The notes beneath the pieces were generated by a model. That model was not told the origin of the DNA and made no database searches. It worked only from the letters and a program-made list of their open reading frames with translations. Both the position numbers and the translations under genes were made by a program. Positions 44,890-50,939 of a stretch of 50,939 nt of DNA are shown here, in pieces. This DNA comes from Mycobacterium kyorinense (GTDB lineage: Bacteria > Actinomycetota > Actinomycetes > Mycobacteriales > Mycobacteriaceae), in NCBI RefSeq assembly GCF_001672775.1, contig NZ_LZKJ01000117.1, positions 1 through 50,939 of the forward strand. Reading direction: 5' to 3'. Numbering within the stretch: the first letter of the stretch is position 1; each line of letters opens with the position of its first letter.

Positions 44890-44892
44890 ACG

Positions 44893-45588
44893 ATGACTTT
44901 CCAGACCGAACCGAGCGTGCGTGCGGGGCTGGTGCACGCGGCCGTGCGTCTGCTCGACGAGCACGGGCCCGACGCGTTGCAGACGCGCAAGGTGGCCGGC
45001 GGGGCCGGCACCTCGACGATGGCGGTGTACACCCATTTCGGCGGCATGCAGGCGCTGATCACGGCGGTCGCCGAGGAGGGTTTGCGGCAGTTCGCCGATG
45101 CGCTGGCGGTGCCGCCGACCGATGATCCGGTCGCCGACCTGATGGCTACCGGCATCGCCTACCGCCGTTATGCGATCAGTCACCCGCATCGGTATCGGCT
45201 GATGTTCGGCAGCACCAGCGCGCACGGGATCAACGCCCCGGCACACAATGTGGTCACCTTGTCGGTGGCCGAGATCAGCGACCGCTATCCCAGCTTCGCG
45301 CGGGTGGTAGGACCGGTGCACCGGTCGATGCAGGCCGGCCGGATCACCGGCGGTTCGGCCGGATCGGCCGACGACGACGCCGCCGTGGTGGCGGTGGCCG
45401 CCCAGTTCTGGGCGGCCATCCACGGGTTCGTGATGCTTGAACTCGCCGGCTACTACGGCAGCGACGGCTCGGCCGTCGGGCCGGTGCTGGCCGCGATGAC
45501 GAAGAATCTTCTTGTCGCGCTGGGTGATTCGCCCGAACTGGTCGAGCAGTCGCAGCGCTCGGCAATACGCGAAGCCCCCGGAGCGTAG
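44893..45588 (+). CDS. TetR-family regulator divergent from the carotenoid oxygenase
   Basis: The protein has 231 residues. The HTH lies at about 9-55 (VRAGLVHAAVRLLDEHGPDA, VAGGAGTSTMAVYTHFGGM). The ligand domain has RYAISHPHRYRLMFGSTS and AAQFWAAIHGFVMLELAGYY, the TetR_C/WHG type also seen in the regulator at 27475. I place the start at the ATG at 44893, giving the length recalled for Rv0653c; one at 44857 would read through the second operator. The stop lies inside the terminator it shares with rplL. Confidence 0.92.
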   Translation: MTFQTEPSVRAGLVHAAVRLLDEHGPDALQTRKVAGGAGTSTMAVYTHFGGMQALITAVAEEGLRQFADALAVPPTDDPVADLMATGIAYRRYAISHPHRYRLMFGSTSAHGINAPAHNVVTLSVAEISDRYPSFARVVGPVHRSMQAGRITGGSAGSADDDAAVVAVAAQFWAAIHGFVMLELAGYYGSDGSAVGPVLAAMTKNLLVALGDSPELVEQSQRSAIREAPGA

Positions 45589-45602
45589 CGCTTCCGGGGG
45601 CT
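45573..45602. terminator. Two-way terminator between the TetR gene and rplL
   Basis: AGCCCCCGGA (45573-45582) pairs with TCCGGGGGCT (45593-45602), a perfect 10-bp stem with a 10-base loop. It serves the converging TetR gene, whose stop codon is in the loop, and rplL, whose stop is 14 bases away. Confidence 0.75.
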
Positions 45603-45615
45603 GTCGCGAACCGAA

Positions 45616-46011
45616 TTACTTGACGGTGACCGTGGCGCCGGCGGCTTCGAGCTTGGTCTTGGCCTCGTCGGCGGCCTCCTTGGCGACCTTCTCGAGCAGC
45701 GGCTTGGGCGCGCCGTCGACCAGGTCCTTGGCCTCCTTGAGGCCCAGGCCCGAGACGATCTCACGCACGACCTTGATGACACCGATCTTCTTGTCACCGG
45801 CGGCCTCGAGGATGACGTCGAACTCCGACTGCTCCTCAGCGGCTTCGCCGCCGGCAGCCGGGGCCGCACCGCCGGGCGCGGCCGCGACGGCGACCGGAGC
45901 AGCGGCGGTGACCTCGAAGGTCTCCTCGAACTTCTTCACGAATTCCGAGAGCTCCAGCAGCGTCAGGTCTTTGAACGCGTCGAGCAACTCGTCGGTTGAG
46001 AGCTTGGCCAT
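45616..46011 (-). CDS. rplL: 50S ribosomal protein L7/L12
   Basis: L7/L12 forms the stalk that recruits translation GTPases. It has 131 residues. The N-terminal dimer domain is [21 protein letters not shown], then an Ala/Gly-rich hinge ([18 protein letters not shown]), then the C-terminal domain with [22 protein letters not shown] and [20 protein letters not shown]. It is co-transcribed with rplJ, 33 bases upstream. A terminator follows. Confidence 0.98.
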   Translation of the reverse strand: MAKLSTDELLDAFKDLTLLELSEFVKKFEETFEVTAAAPVAVAAAPGGAAPAAGGEAAEEQSEFDVILEAAGDKKIGVIKVVREIVSGLGLKEAKDLVDGAPKPLLEKVAKEAADEAKTKLEAAGATVTVK

Positions 46012-46044
46012 AGTGGGTGTCCTTCCTTGGTGTGGGTACGGGGC

Positions 46045-46641
46045 TTATTCGGTGGTTTCGGTGGCCTCGGCGGCGGGTGCCTCGGTGGTTTCGGTGGCTT
46101 CGGTGGCGGGAGCCTCGGCGGGTGCCTCGGCCGCCTTCTTTTCTTGCAGCGCGGCAGCGAGCCGGGCCACCTGCGACGCCGGCGCATTGAACAGCCCGGC
46201 GGCCTTGGCCAGGTTGGCCTTCATCGCGCCGGCCAGTTTGGCCAGCAGCACCTCGCGGGACTCCAGGTCGGCGATCCGCTCGACCTCGGCGACGGTCAGC
46301 GGGTGACCGTCCATGTAGCCACCCTTGATGACCAGCGCCTTGTGTTCCTTGGCGAAGGTCTTGATGGCCTTGGCGGCGTCGACGGCTTCGCCGGTGACGA
46401 ACGCGATCGCGGTCGGCCCGACGAACAGCTCGTCGAGTCCTTCGACGCCTGCCTCCGACGCAGCCTGCTTGACCAGGGTGTTTTTGGCGACGCGGTAGCT
46501 GGCGGAGTCGCCCAGCGAGCGGCGGAGCTCGGCCAGGTGGGCCACTGTCAAACCGCGATACTCGGTGATCACGGTCGCCGTGGATGCCTTGAAGCGCTCG
46601 GCGATATCCGTGACGGCGGCGGCTTTGTCAGCCCGGGCCAT
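46045..46641 (-). CDS. rplJ: 50S ribosomal protein L10 with repeated acidic tail
   Basis: L10 is the base of the stalk and binds several L7/L12 dimers through its C-terminal helix. It has 198 residues. [51 protein letters not shown] and [22 protein letters not shown] are standard. After about residue 172 there is a tail of two 11-residue repeats, [11 protein letters not shown] and [11 protein letters not shown], richer than usual. The start at 46641 has AAGGAGG upstream; the open frame further up is the leader. The leader has attenuator structures (46689-46826). Confidence 0.97.
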   Translation of the reverse strand: MARADKAAAVTDIAERFKASTATVITEYRGLTVAHLAELRRSLGDSASYRVAKNTLVKQAASEAGVEGLDELFVGPTAIAFVTGEAVDAAKAIKTFAKEHKALVIKGGYMDGHPLTVAEVERIADLESREVLLAKLAGAMKANLAKAAGLFNAPASQVARLAAALQEKKAAEAPAEAPATEATETTEAPAAEATETTE

Positions 46642-46688
46642 GCATGCCTCCTTGAAGGGTCCTTCGCGCGACGGCCCGGAAATCACGA

Positions 46689-46718
46689 ACGCCCCGACGC
46701 AGGATGCGGTCGGGGCGT
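46689..46718 (-). terminator. Terminator-like hairpin in the rplJ leader
   Basis: ACGCCCCGACGCA (46689-46701) pairs with TGCGGTCGGGGCGT (46705-46718), with one bulged base. This very stable hairpin lies 48 bases before the rplJ start and is followed on the minus strand by TTCGTGATTT. It lies downstream of an L10-leader-like segment, so it may act as an attenuator. Confidence 0.6.
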
Positions 46719-46726
46719 GAACATTG

Positions 46727-46826
46727 CGTCGGCGCGCGCCGACGTACGGTTGCCTCGTCCTCCTGCGTGGGCCGCCGGGGAGTTCCCGGACCTTCAACCG
46801 ATTGCTCGGTGACCAACGGTCTTGGG
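46727..46826 (-). ncRNA. L10-type leader RNA
   Basis: The minus strand reads CCCAAGACCGTTGGTC (from 46826) and later CCCACGCAGGAGG. I recall similar spaced blocks in the L10 leader family, where L10-L12 binds a kink-turn and represses the operon. An 18-base perfect palindrome, CGTCGGCG-CG-CGCCGACG (46727-46744), separates it from the hairpin at 46689 and could be the switch element. This is inferred from sequence only. Confidence 0.5.
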
Positions 46827-46832
46827 TGGATC

Positions 46833-46869
46833 GGCCACCACAATAGCGTGGCCATCTGCCATCAGCCAA
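46833..46869 (-). promoter_or_regulatory. rplJ promoter with a dyad around the -10
   Basis: TTGGCT (46869-46864) and TATTGT (46845-46840) are 18 bases apart on the minus strand, the same -10 and spacing as the rpsL promoter. GGCCAC (46833-46838) and GTGGCC (46848-46853) form a perfect dyad bracketing the -10, a possible operator. Confidence 0.45.
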
Positions 46870-46987
46870 AACAGCCGACCGTCAGCAGAACGAACAGCGC
46901 GCCCAGCAGCGTCACTCGCAGCCGGTGCAGCCGGTCCCAGCGTGCCGCCAGCAGCACCGCGGGCACGGCGTCGAGCGGCCAGTTATG
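46862..46987 (-). pseudogene. Possible remnant of a membrane protein C-terminus
   Basis: Between the ROK gene and rplJ, the minus strand has a 41-residue open stretch without a start. It reads WPLDAVPAVLLAARWDRLHR, then [19 protein letters not shown] and a stop. A hydrophobic segment of about 19 residues after a basic turn looks like the last helix of a membrane protein. It begins directly after an in-frame stop (46988-46990). An imperfect 11-bp inverted repeat (46983-46993 with 47007-47017) adjoins it. It could be chance in GC-rich DNA. Together with the rplJ leader it accounts for the 370-base gap. Confidence 0.3.
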
Positions 46988-47011
46988 TCACGCGAAAAGC
47001 CTCGGAGCGTG

Positions 47012-47926
47012 TCATAAGTGGCCACTCGCGCCGAGCCTGACCAGCCGGGCCGCCCCGACCAGCCCGGCATCGCCGCCGAGCGCAGCGGGCACCACCCGTA
47101 GCCCAGTGAGGAAGTCCAAGCCGGCGTAATCACGCAGCGCCGCCCGCAGCGGGGCGAACAGTACCTCGCCGGCCTTGGCCACTCCCCCGCCGACCACGAC
47201 GCGGTCGAGGTCGCACACCGCGGCCACCGAGGTGATCATCGCGGCCAGCGCGTCCGCGGCGCGGCTGAACGCCTGCAGCGCCACCGGCTCACCGGCGGCG
47301 GCCGCCTCGGCCAGCGCCATGGCGTCGTCGCCGGCCCAGCCATTGGCCCGGGCCCACCGCGTCATCGACGGGCCGGCCGCGATGGTCTCGGCGCACCCGC
47401 GGCCCCCGCACGAGCACGGCATGCCGCCGGTGTCGACGACCATATGTCCGACATGCCCGGCGTTGCCGCTGCGACCCTGATACGGGACACCGTCGAGTAC
47501 CAGTCCCCCGCCCACGCCGGTGGAGACGACGATGCCAAGCAGAAAGCGGGCGCCCTGCCCGGCGCCGCGCCACTGCTCGCCGAGCGCCATGCACAGTCCG
47601 TCGCCGGCCAGGTGCACCGGCACGCCCGGCACCGCGGCCGCGACCCGGTCGCGCAGCGGAAAATCACGCCAGCAGCCAATGTTGACCGGGCTCACCGTGC
47701 CGCCGGCCAGGCTGATCGGGCCGGCCGACCCGATGCCGACCGCCCCGACGGCGCCGTCGGCGACCTCGACCGCCTCGCTGATCAGCGTTTGAACCAGAGC
47801 CCAAACATCTTCTGCGCGTTGGCCATTCGGAGTAGGCCGACTGTCGGCGTGGACCAGCGCGCCATCGGGGTCGACGAGCCCGGCGGCGATCTTCGTACCA
47901 CCGATGTCGAGGGACAGTGTGAGCAT
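47012..47926 (-). CDS. ROK-family sugar kinase
   Basis: The protein has 304 residues. ROK proteins phosphorylate glucose or related sugars, or act as sugar-sensing regulators; there is no DNA-binding domain here, so a kinase is likely. The phosphate-binding LSLDIGGTK is at the N-terminus, HLAGDGLCMALGE holds the catalytic Asp, and the zinc site is PCSCGGRGCAE. ISLAGGTVSPVNI and VSTGVGGGLVLDG are the sugar and nucleotide loops. I start at the ATG at 47926, which opens MLTLSLDIGGTK; a longer frame to 47968 adds nothing. It is the counterpart of Rv0650. It is probably co-transcribed with the gene 7 bases upstream. Confidence 0.93.
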   Translation of the reverse strand: MLTLSLDIGGTKIAAGLVDPDGALVHADSRPTPNGQRAEDVWALVQTLISEAVEVADGAVGAVGIGSAGPISLAGGTVSPVNIGCWRDFPLRDRVAAAVPGVPVHLAGDGLCMALGEQWRGAGQGARFLLGIVVSTGVGGGLVLDGVPYQGRSGNAGHVGHMVVDTGGMPCSCGGRGCAETIAAGPSMTRWARANGWAGDDAMALAEAAAAGEPVALQAFSRAADALAAMITSVAAVCDLDRVVVGGGVAKAGEVLFAPLRAALRDYAGLDFLTGLRVVPAALGGDAGLVGAARLVRLGASGHL

Positions 47927-47933
47927 GACGCGA

Positions 47934-48710
47934 TCATTGCCGGTTGCGGCGCGAGACGTCGACGACAAGCGGCCGGTGATCCGAGATCGGCAATGCGGGC
48001 GTCGAACACGCCTGGACCACCAGTTGGCTGTCGTCGGTCAGGATGTGGTCGAGCTGGCGATCGGGGGCATCGACGGGAAACGTCAGCACCGAGGCCAGCG
48101 GGCGCAGCCGGGTGCGGCGCTGCGGCGTGGCCGGGCCCATGTTCAGGTCACCCATCAGCACCCGCGGGCCCTCGAAGCCGCGGAGATCCCGGATCAGCCG
48201 CCGCAACTGCAGCCGGTTCCAGCCGGGCACGAACGACAAGTGCGTATTGGCCACGGTCAGCTCGCCCAGGTCGGTGTCGAGGCGGGCGATCACCGCCGCG
48301 CGGGGTTCTTCGTCGATCACCTGCACCCGTCGCGGCGCCGGCAGATACATCGGAAACTTCACCGGGATCCGCGGCAGCCGCAGCACCTGCCAGCTCAGCG
48401 CCGGAAACCGGGACAGCAGCGCGATGCCGTAGGCCGCGGTGCCCGGCTGCTCGTCGCCGGTGGCGGCCATCCACGTCGCGCCGGGCGTGCCGGAGATCGC
48501 GGCGACGAATCGATGACTGACCGCACCCATCGCCTCGGCGGCCACCGCGGTCAGATCGGCCATCGCCGAGCGGGGCTGGTCGCAATCGACTTCTTGCAGG
48601 GCCAGGATGTCGGCCTCGAGCCGGCGCACGCAGTCGGCGAGCCGGTCCACGTCGACTTCGCCGTCGTGGATGCTGCGACCGTGCAGGATGTTGAAGGTAG
48701 CCATCCGCAT
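47934..48710 (-). CDS. Endonuclease/exonuclease/phosphatase-family protein
   Basis: The protein has 258 residues and all active-site landmarks of the EEP fold: Asn7 in ATFNILHG, Glu40 in LQEVD, His157 in ANTHLSF, Asp188 and Asn190 in MGDLNM, Asp221 in QLDHI and SDHRPL at 243-248. It should cut a phosphodiester with magnesium; whether the target is DNA, a lipid head group or a nucleotide cannot be told. No signal peptide is visible. It starts only 18 bases from the divergent nucleotidyltransferase gene and ends 7 bases before the ROK gene. Confidence 0.9.
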   Translation of the reverse strand: MRMATFNILHGRSIHDGEVDVDRLADCVRRLEADILALQEVDCDQPRSAMADLTAVAAEAMGAVSHRFVAAISGTPGATWMAATGDEQPGTAAYGIALLSRFPALSWQVLRLPRIPVKFPMYLPAPRRVQVIDEEPRAAVIARLDTDLGELTVANTHLSFVPGWNRLQLRRLIRDLRGFEGPRVLMGDLNMGPATPQRRTRLRPLASVLTFPVDAPDRQLDHILTDDSQLVVQACSTPALPISDHRPLVVDVSRRNRQ

Positions 48711-48725
48711 GGGTAGTACCTACCC
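48711..48725. promoter_or_regulatory. Inverted repeat GGGTAG-TAC-CTACCC in an 18-base divergent gap
   Basis: A perfect 6-bp dyad fills 15 of the 18 bases between the starts of the EEP gene (minus) and the nucleotidyltransferase gene (plus). It puts a GGTAG-like sequence before each start, so it may be a shared operator or ribosome site. There is no room for two normal promoters unless they lie inside the genes. Confidence 0.45.
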
Positions 48726-48728
48726 AAC

Positions 48729-49283
48729 ATGACCGCGTTCGCATCCAATGAACAGTTGCGCGAGGCACTGCGCCGCGCGGCGTCGGCGCTCAAGGCGCAC
48801 GGACCGCGGTTCGCGCTCGCCGGCAGCTACGCGCTGTGGGTCTACGGCGCACCGGAACCCGTGCACGACGTCGATTTCGCCGTCGCGGAGTCCGACGCCG
48901 ACGCCGCCGCGCAGACCCTGGCCGACGCGGGGTTCGCCGTCGACCGCACACCCGAGGACTGGCTGTTCAAGGCCTGCCTCGACGGCGCGGTCGTCGATGT
49001 GCTGCACCGGATCAACGGGGTGCCGGTCAACGGGGACCTGATCGATTCGGCCGCCAGCCGCGACGTGTTGGCACTCCGGATGCCGGTGTTGTCACCGACG
49101 CAGGTCATGATCCAAAAGCTCTGCGCGCTGACCGAACACCATTGCGATTTCGCGTCGCTGCTGCCCGCCGTCCGCGCCGTTCGTGAGCAGCTGGACTGGG
49201 ACCGGGTGCGCGCAGACACCGTCGGCAACGACTTCGCGGTCGCGTTTCTGGTCCTCGTGGACCGCCTGGGCGTCACGACGTGA
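48729..49283 (+). CDS. Lone nucleotidyltransferase-fold protein (AbiEii/MNT-like)
   Basis: The protein has 184 residues. The polymerase-beta pattern is seen as GS at 32-33 in LAGSYALWVYG, DVD at 47-49 in HDVDFAV, and a third acid Asp90 in GAVVDVLHR. Lys81 in LFKACLDG is a further candidate. The later LSPTQVMIQKLCALTEHHCDF resembles the helix that follows in AbiEii-type proteins. Such enzymes modify RNA, tRNA or metabolites, and some are toxins; no antitoxin-like gene lies next to it. A single dyad overlaps its start region. A role in metabolism is equally possible. Confidence 0.8.
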   Translation: MTAFASNEQLREALRRAASALKAHGPRFALAGSYALWVYGAPEPVHDVDFAVAESDADAAAQTLADAGFAVDRTPEDWLFKACLDGAVVDVLHRINGVPVNGDLIDSAASRDVLALRMPVLSPTQVMIQKLCALTEHHCDFASLLPAVRAVREQLDWDRVRADTVGNDFAVAFLVLVDRLGVTT

Positions 49284-49295
49284 TAGGGACTACCC

Positions 49296-49898
49296 ATGCC
49301 CGCCCTGGCTCCACCGGTCGCTGACGAGCGCAGCGCGCTGCGCGAATATTTGGCCTATCACCAAAGCGCCTACTTCGCGGTGTCCTACGGTCTGTCCGAC
49401 GAGCAGGCGCGAGCCACGCCGTCGGTGAGCGCGCTGTCGATCGGCGGGCTGGTCAAGCACGCCACCGGTCTGCAGCGGTCCTGGATGGCTCGGGTCGCTG
49501 CCGCGCCGGGCGCCCCGCCCAAAGACACACGGCCGTTCGAGGAGATCGCCAAGGAGTTCGGCGATCAGCACGTGATGCAACCCGACGAGACACTGGCCGG
49601 GCTGCTGGACGGTTTCCAGGCGCAGAACGCGGAATCGCTGCGGCTCGTCGACACCGCCGACCTCGACGCCCCAGTGCCGGTTCCGCAAGACATTCCGTGG
49701 TTCCCCAAGAACCTGCAGGCCTGGTCGGTGCGCTGGGTGATCCTGCACGTGATCAACGAGTTGGCCCGGCACGCAGGGCACGCCGACATCATCCGGGAAA
49801 GCATCGACGGCGCCACCATGTACGAACTGATCGCCGGCCTGGAGAAGTGGGAACCACGCCCGTGGGTGACACCGTGGCAGAAGCGTGCTGACCCGTAG
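49296..49898 (+). CDS. DinB-like four-helix protein (DUF664 type)
   Basis: The protein has 200 residues. The pattern is that of DinB/DUF664 proteins: LREYLAYHQSAYFAVSYGLS, the first metal-site helix IGGLVKHATGLQRSWM with His54, and the last helix WVILHVINELARHAGHADII with the HxxxH-like metal ligands. In actinobacteria this superfamily includes mycothiol-dependent enzymes, but the substrate cannot be deduced. It starts 12 bases after the nucleotidyltransferase gene and overlaps the hydrolase gene by 14 bases, so the three form a likely operon. Confidence 0.88.
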   Translation: MPALAPPVADERSALREYLAYHQSAYFAVSYGLSDEQARATPSVSALSIGGLVKHATGLQRSWMARVAAAPGAPPKDTRPFEEIAKEFGDQHVMQPDETLAGLLDGFQAQNAESLRLVDTADLDAPVPVPQDIPWFPKNLQAWSVRWVILHVINELARHAGHADIIRESIDGATMYELIAGLEKWEPRPWVTPWQKRADP

Positions 49899-50850
49899 CG
49901 GCGTCGCGCGCCGCGAAACTCCGGACGGTGTGATCGAGATCTACTACGAAGACCTCGGCGACCCCACCGATCCGCCGGTGCTGCTGATCATGGGCCTGGG
50001 CGCGCAGCTGCCGATGTGGCCCGACGGATTTTGCGCGCAGTTGCTCGACGCCGGCTGCCGCGTGGTGCGGTTCGACAACCGCGATACGGGGCTGTCGGCC
50101 AAGCTGCACGGCCGGCGGGCCGACGGCACGTCCTACCGGCGGGCTTGGCGCTACCTGGTCGGCAAGACCAGCGCGGTGCCCTACACGCTGGGCGACATGT
50201 CCGAGGACGCCGTCGCGCTGCTCGACCACCTCGACATCAGCCGCACGCACGTCGTCGGCGCGTCGATGGGCGGGATGATCGCCCAGATCCTGGCGGCCAC
50301 CGAGCCGGACCGGGTGGCGTCGCTGGGCATCATCATGTCGACCACCGGCAAGCGGTTCTTCGCGGCGCCGCCGGCCTGGTCGGTGCTCAAGCTGGCGTTC
50401 GACGCGCCGGGTAAGCAGGCATCCGCCGAGCAGCGACTGGCGTTCGAGGTGCGCAACATCGCAGCGCTCAACGGCCCCAACTTCCTGCCCTCGCATGCAG
50501 ACCTGCGCAAGCGGGTCCAGCGGTTGGCCGAACGGGGCAGCTATCCGGCGGGCATGCGACGCCATGTCGACGCGGTGCTGGGCACCGGCAGCCTGCTGGC
50601 CTACAGCAAGGCGATCACCGCGCCGACAGTGGTGCTGCACGGATCGGCGGATCCGATGCTGCGGCCGCGCAACGGGCAGGCGGTGGCCGCGGCCATTCCC
50701 GGCGCGCGGTTCGTGGTGGTCGACGGCATGGGCCACGACCTGCCCGAACCGGTGTGGCGGCCGATCGTCGAGACGCTCACGGAGAACTTCGCGCAGGCAC
50801 CCACCGTGTTGCCGCGAGCGTGCGCGTCCCCGGGCGACACGCCGACATAA
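49885..50850 (+). CDS. Alpha/beta hydrolase, LipG-like
   Basis: The protein has 321 residues. IYYEDLGDPTDPPVLLIMG opens the fold. The nucleophile elbow is GASMGG with Ser127, the acid is Asp256 in HGSADPM, and the base is His284 in GMGHDLPEP. The pattern resembles LipG (Rv0646c) and the aclacinomycin-methylesterase branch; the real ester is unknown. The GTG at 49885 lies inside the DinB gene end. The last 14 residues (VLPRACASPGDTPT) are encoded by the repeat at 50812-50844, so the natural C-terminus was probably altered by that repeat. Confidence 0.9.
   Translation: MLTRSGVARRETPDGVIEIYYEDLGDPTDPPVLLIMGLGAQLPMWPDGFCAQLLDAGCRVVRFDNRDTGLSAKLHGRRADGTSYRRAWRYLVGKTSAVPYTLGDMSEDAVALLDHLDISRTHVVGASMGGMIAQILAATEPDRVASLGIIMSTTGKRFFAAPPAWSVLKLAFDAPGKQASAEQRLAFEVRNIAALNGPNFLPSHADLRKRVQRLAERGSYPAGMRRHVDAVLGTGSLLAYSKAITAPTVVLHGSADPMLRPRNGQAVAAAIPGARFVVVDGMGHDLPEPVWRPIVETLTENFAQAPTVLPRACASPGDTPT
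50812..50844 (+). repeat. Half copy of the 20541 palindromic repeat
   Basis: CCGCGAGCGTGCGCGTCCCC followed by GGGCGACACGCC matches the left arm at 20541 and the reverse complement of the right arm, with few changes. The other arm is absent. It overlaps the last codons of the hydrolase. The remaining 89 bases to the window end show nothing else. Confidence 0.65.
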
Positions 50851-50939
50851 TTCCCGGGTTTGCGCTCAGTGTCAGGGTGATGGTGCTGCGTTGCGGTGTG
50901 TCGGCGTGACAGGGCCGCTTCGCGGTGGTTGGTTCCGGA

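Overview
The window is a high-GC mycobacterial chromosome segment, very probably one whole assembly contig. The organism is placed by the lysine/alanine tail on ribosomal protein L22, the RpoB and EF-Tu sequences, a complete mycofactocin locus, the Mkl (MceG) ATPase and a gene order that I recall as largely collinear with M. tuberculosis H37Rv Rv0646c-Rv0711, read in reverse. It is not the M. tuberculosis complex: vapBC genes, mmpS5-mmpL5, lpqP and a ceramidase gene present there are missing here, and other genes take the place of Rv0698-Rv0699.

Layout, left to right. Positions 1-401 hold the 5' end of an arylsulfatase gene that folds back on itself in a perfect 77-bp inverted repeat, most likely an assembly artefact. 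Positions 432-6310 hold the S10 ribosomal operon on the minus strand (rpsJ to rpsQ), with promoter, leader and terminator. Positions 6435-12350 are an accessory block: a DUF4442 protein, a lipoprotein carboxylesterase, a cytochrome P450, a TetR regulator and a drug-type MFS exporter with a double operator. Positions 12273-20532 are the mycofactocin locus: mftA (a 31-residue precursor), B, C, D, E, F and G on the minus strand, with mftR and a DUF2332 gene divergent. Positions 20615-22686 carry a flavin reductase and a mycofactocin-type short-chain dehydrogenase. Positions 22892-27437 are the str operon (rpsL, rpsG, fusA, tuf).

Positions 27475-34069 hold a TetR gene, two small exported DUF3060 proteins, a coupled fadE8-echA4-paaX-echA5 operon and endonuclease IV. 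Positions 34232-41959 are rpoB-rpoC. Positions 42123-45588 hold mkl, a carotenoid oxygenase and its divergent TetR gene. Positions 45573-46869 hold rplJ-rplL with an attenuator-type leader. The rest holds a ROK kinase, an EEP-family phosphodiesterase, a lone nucleotidyltransferase, a DinB-like protein and an alpha/beta hydrolase. Positions 50851-50939 show nothing recognisable.

How it fits together: three growth-linked operons (S10, str, rpoBC/rplJL) frame a redox-cofactor region. Mycofactocin is made by MftA-F, its electrons are probably passed on by MftG, and the nearby dehydrogenase is a likely user. The P450 block next to mftG could feed alcohols to such enzymes, but that is inference. 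The least explained signals are a 20-bp element shared by the rpsJ and rpsL leaders (19 of 20 bases), the palindromic repeats at 20541 and 50812, and several compact operator-like repeats in divergent promoters. I see no tRNA, rRNA, CRISPR array, prophage or insertion sequence.
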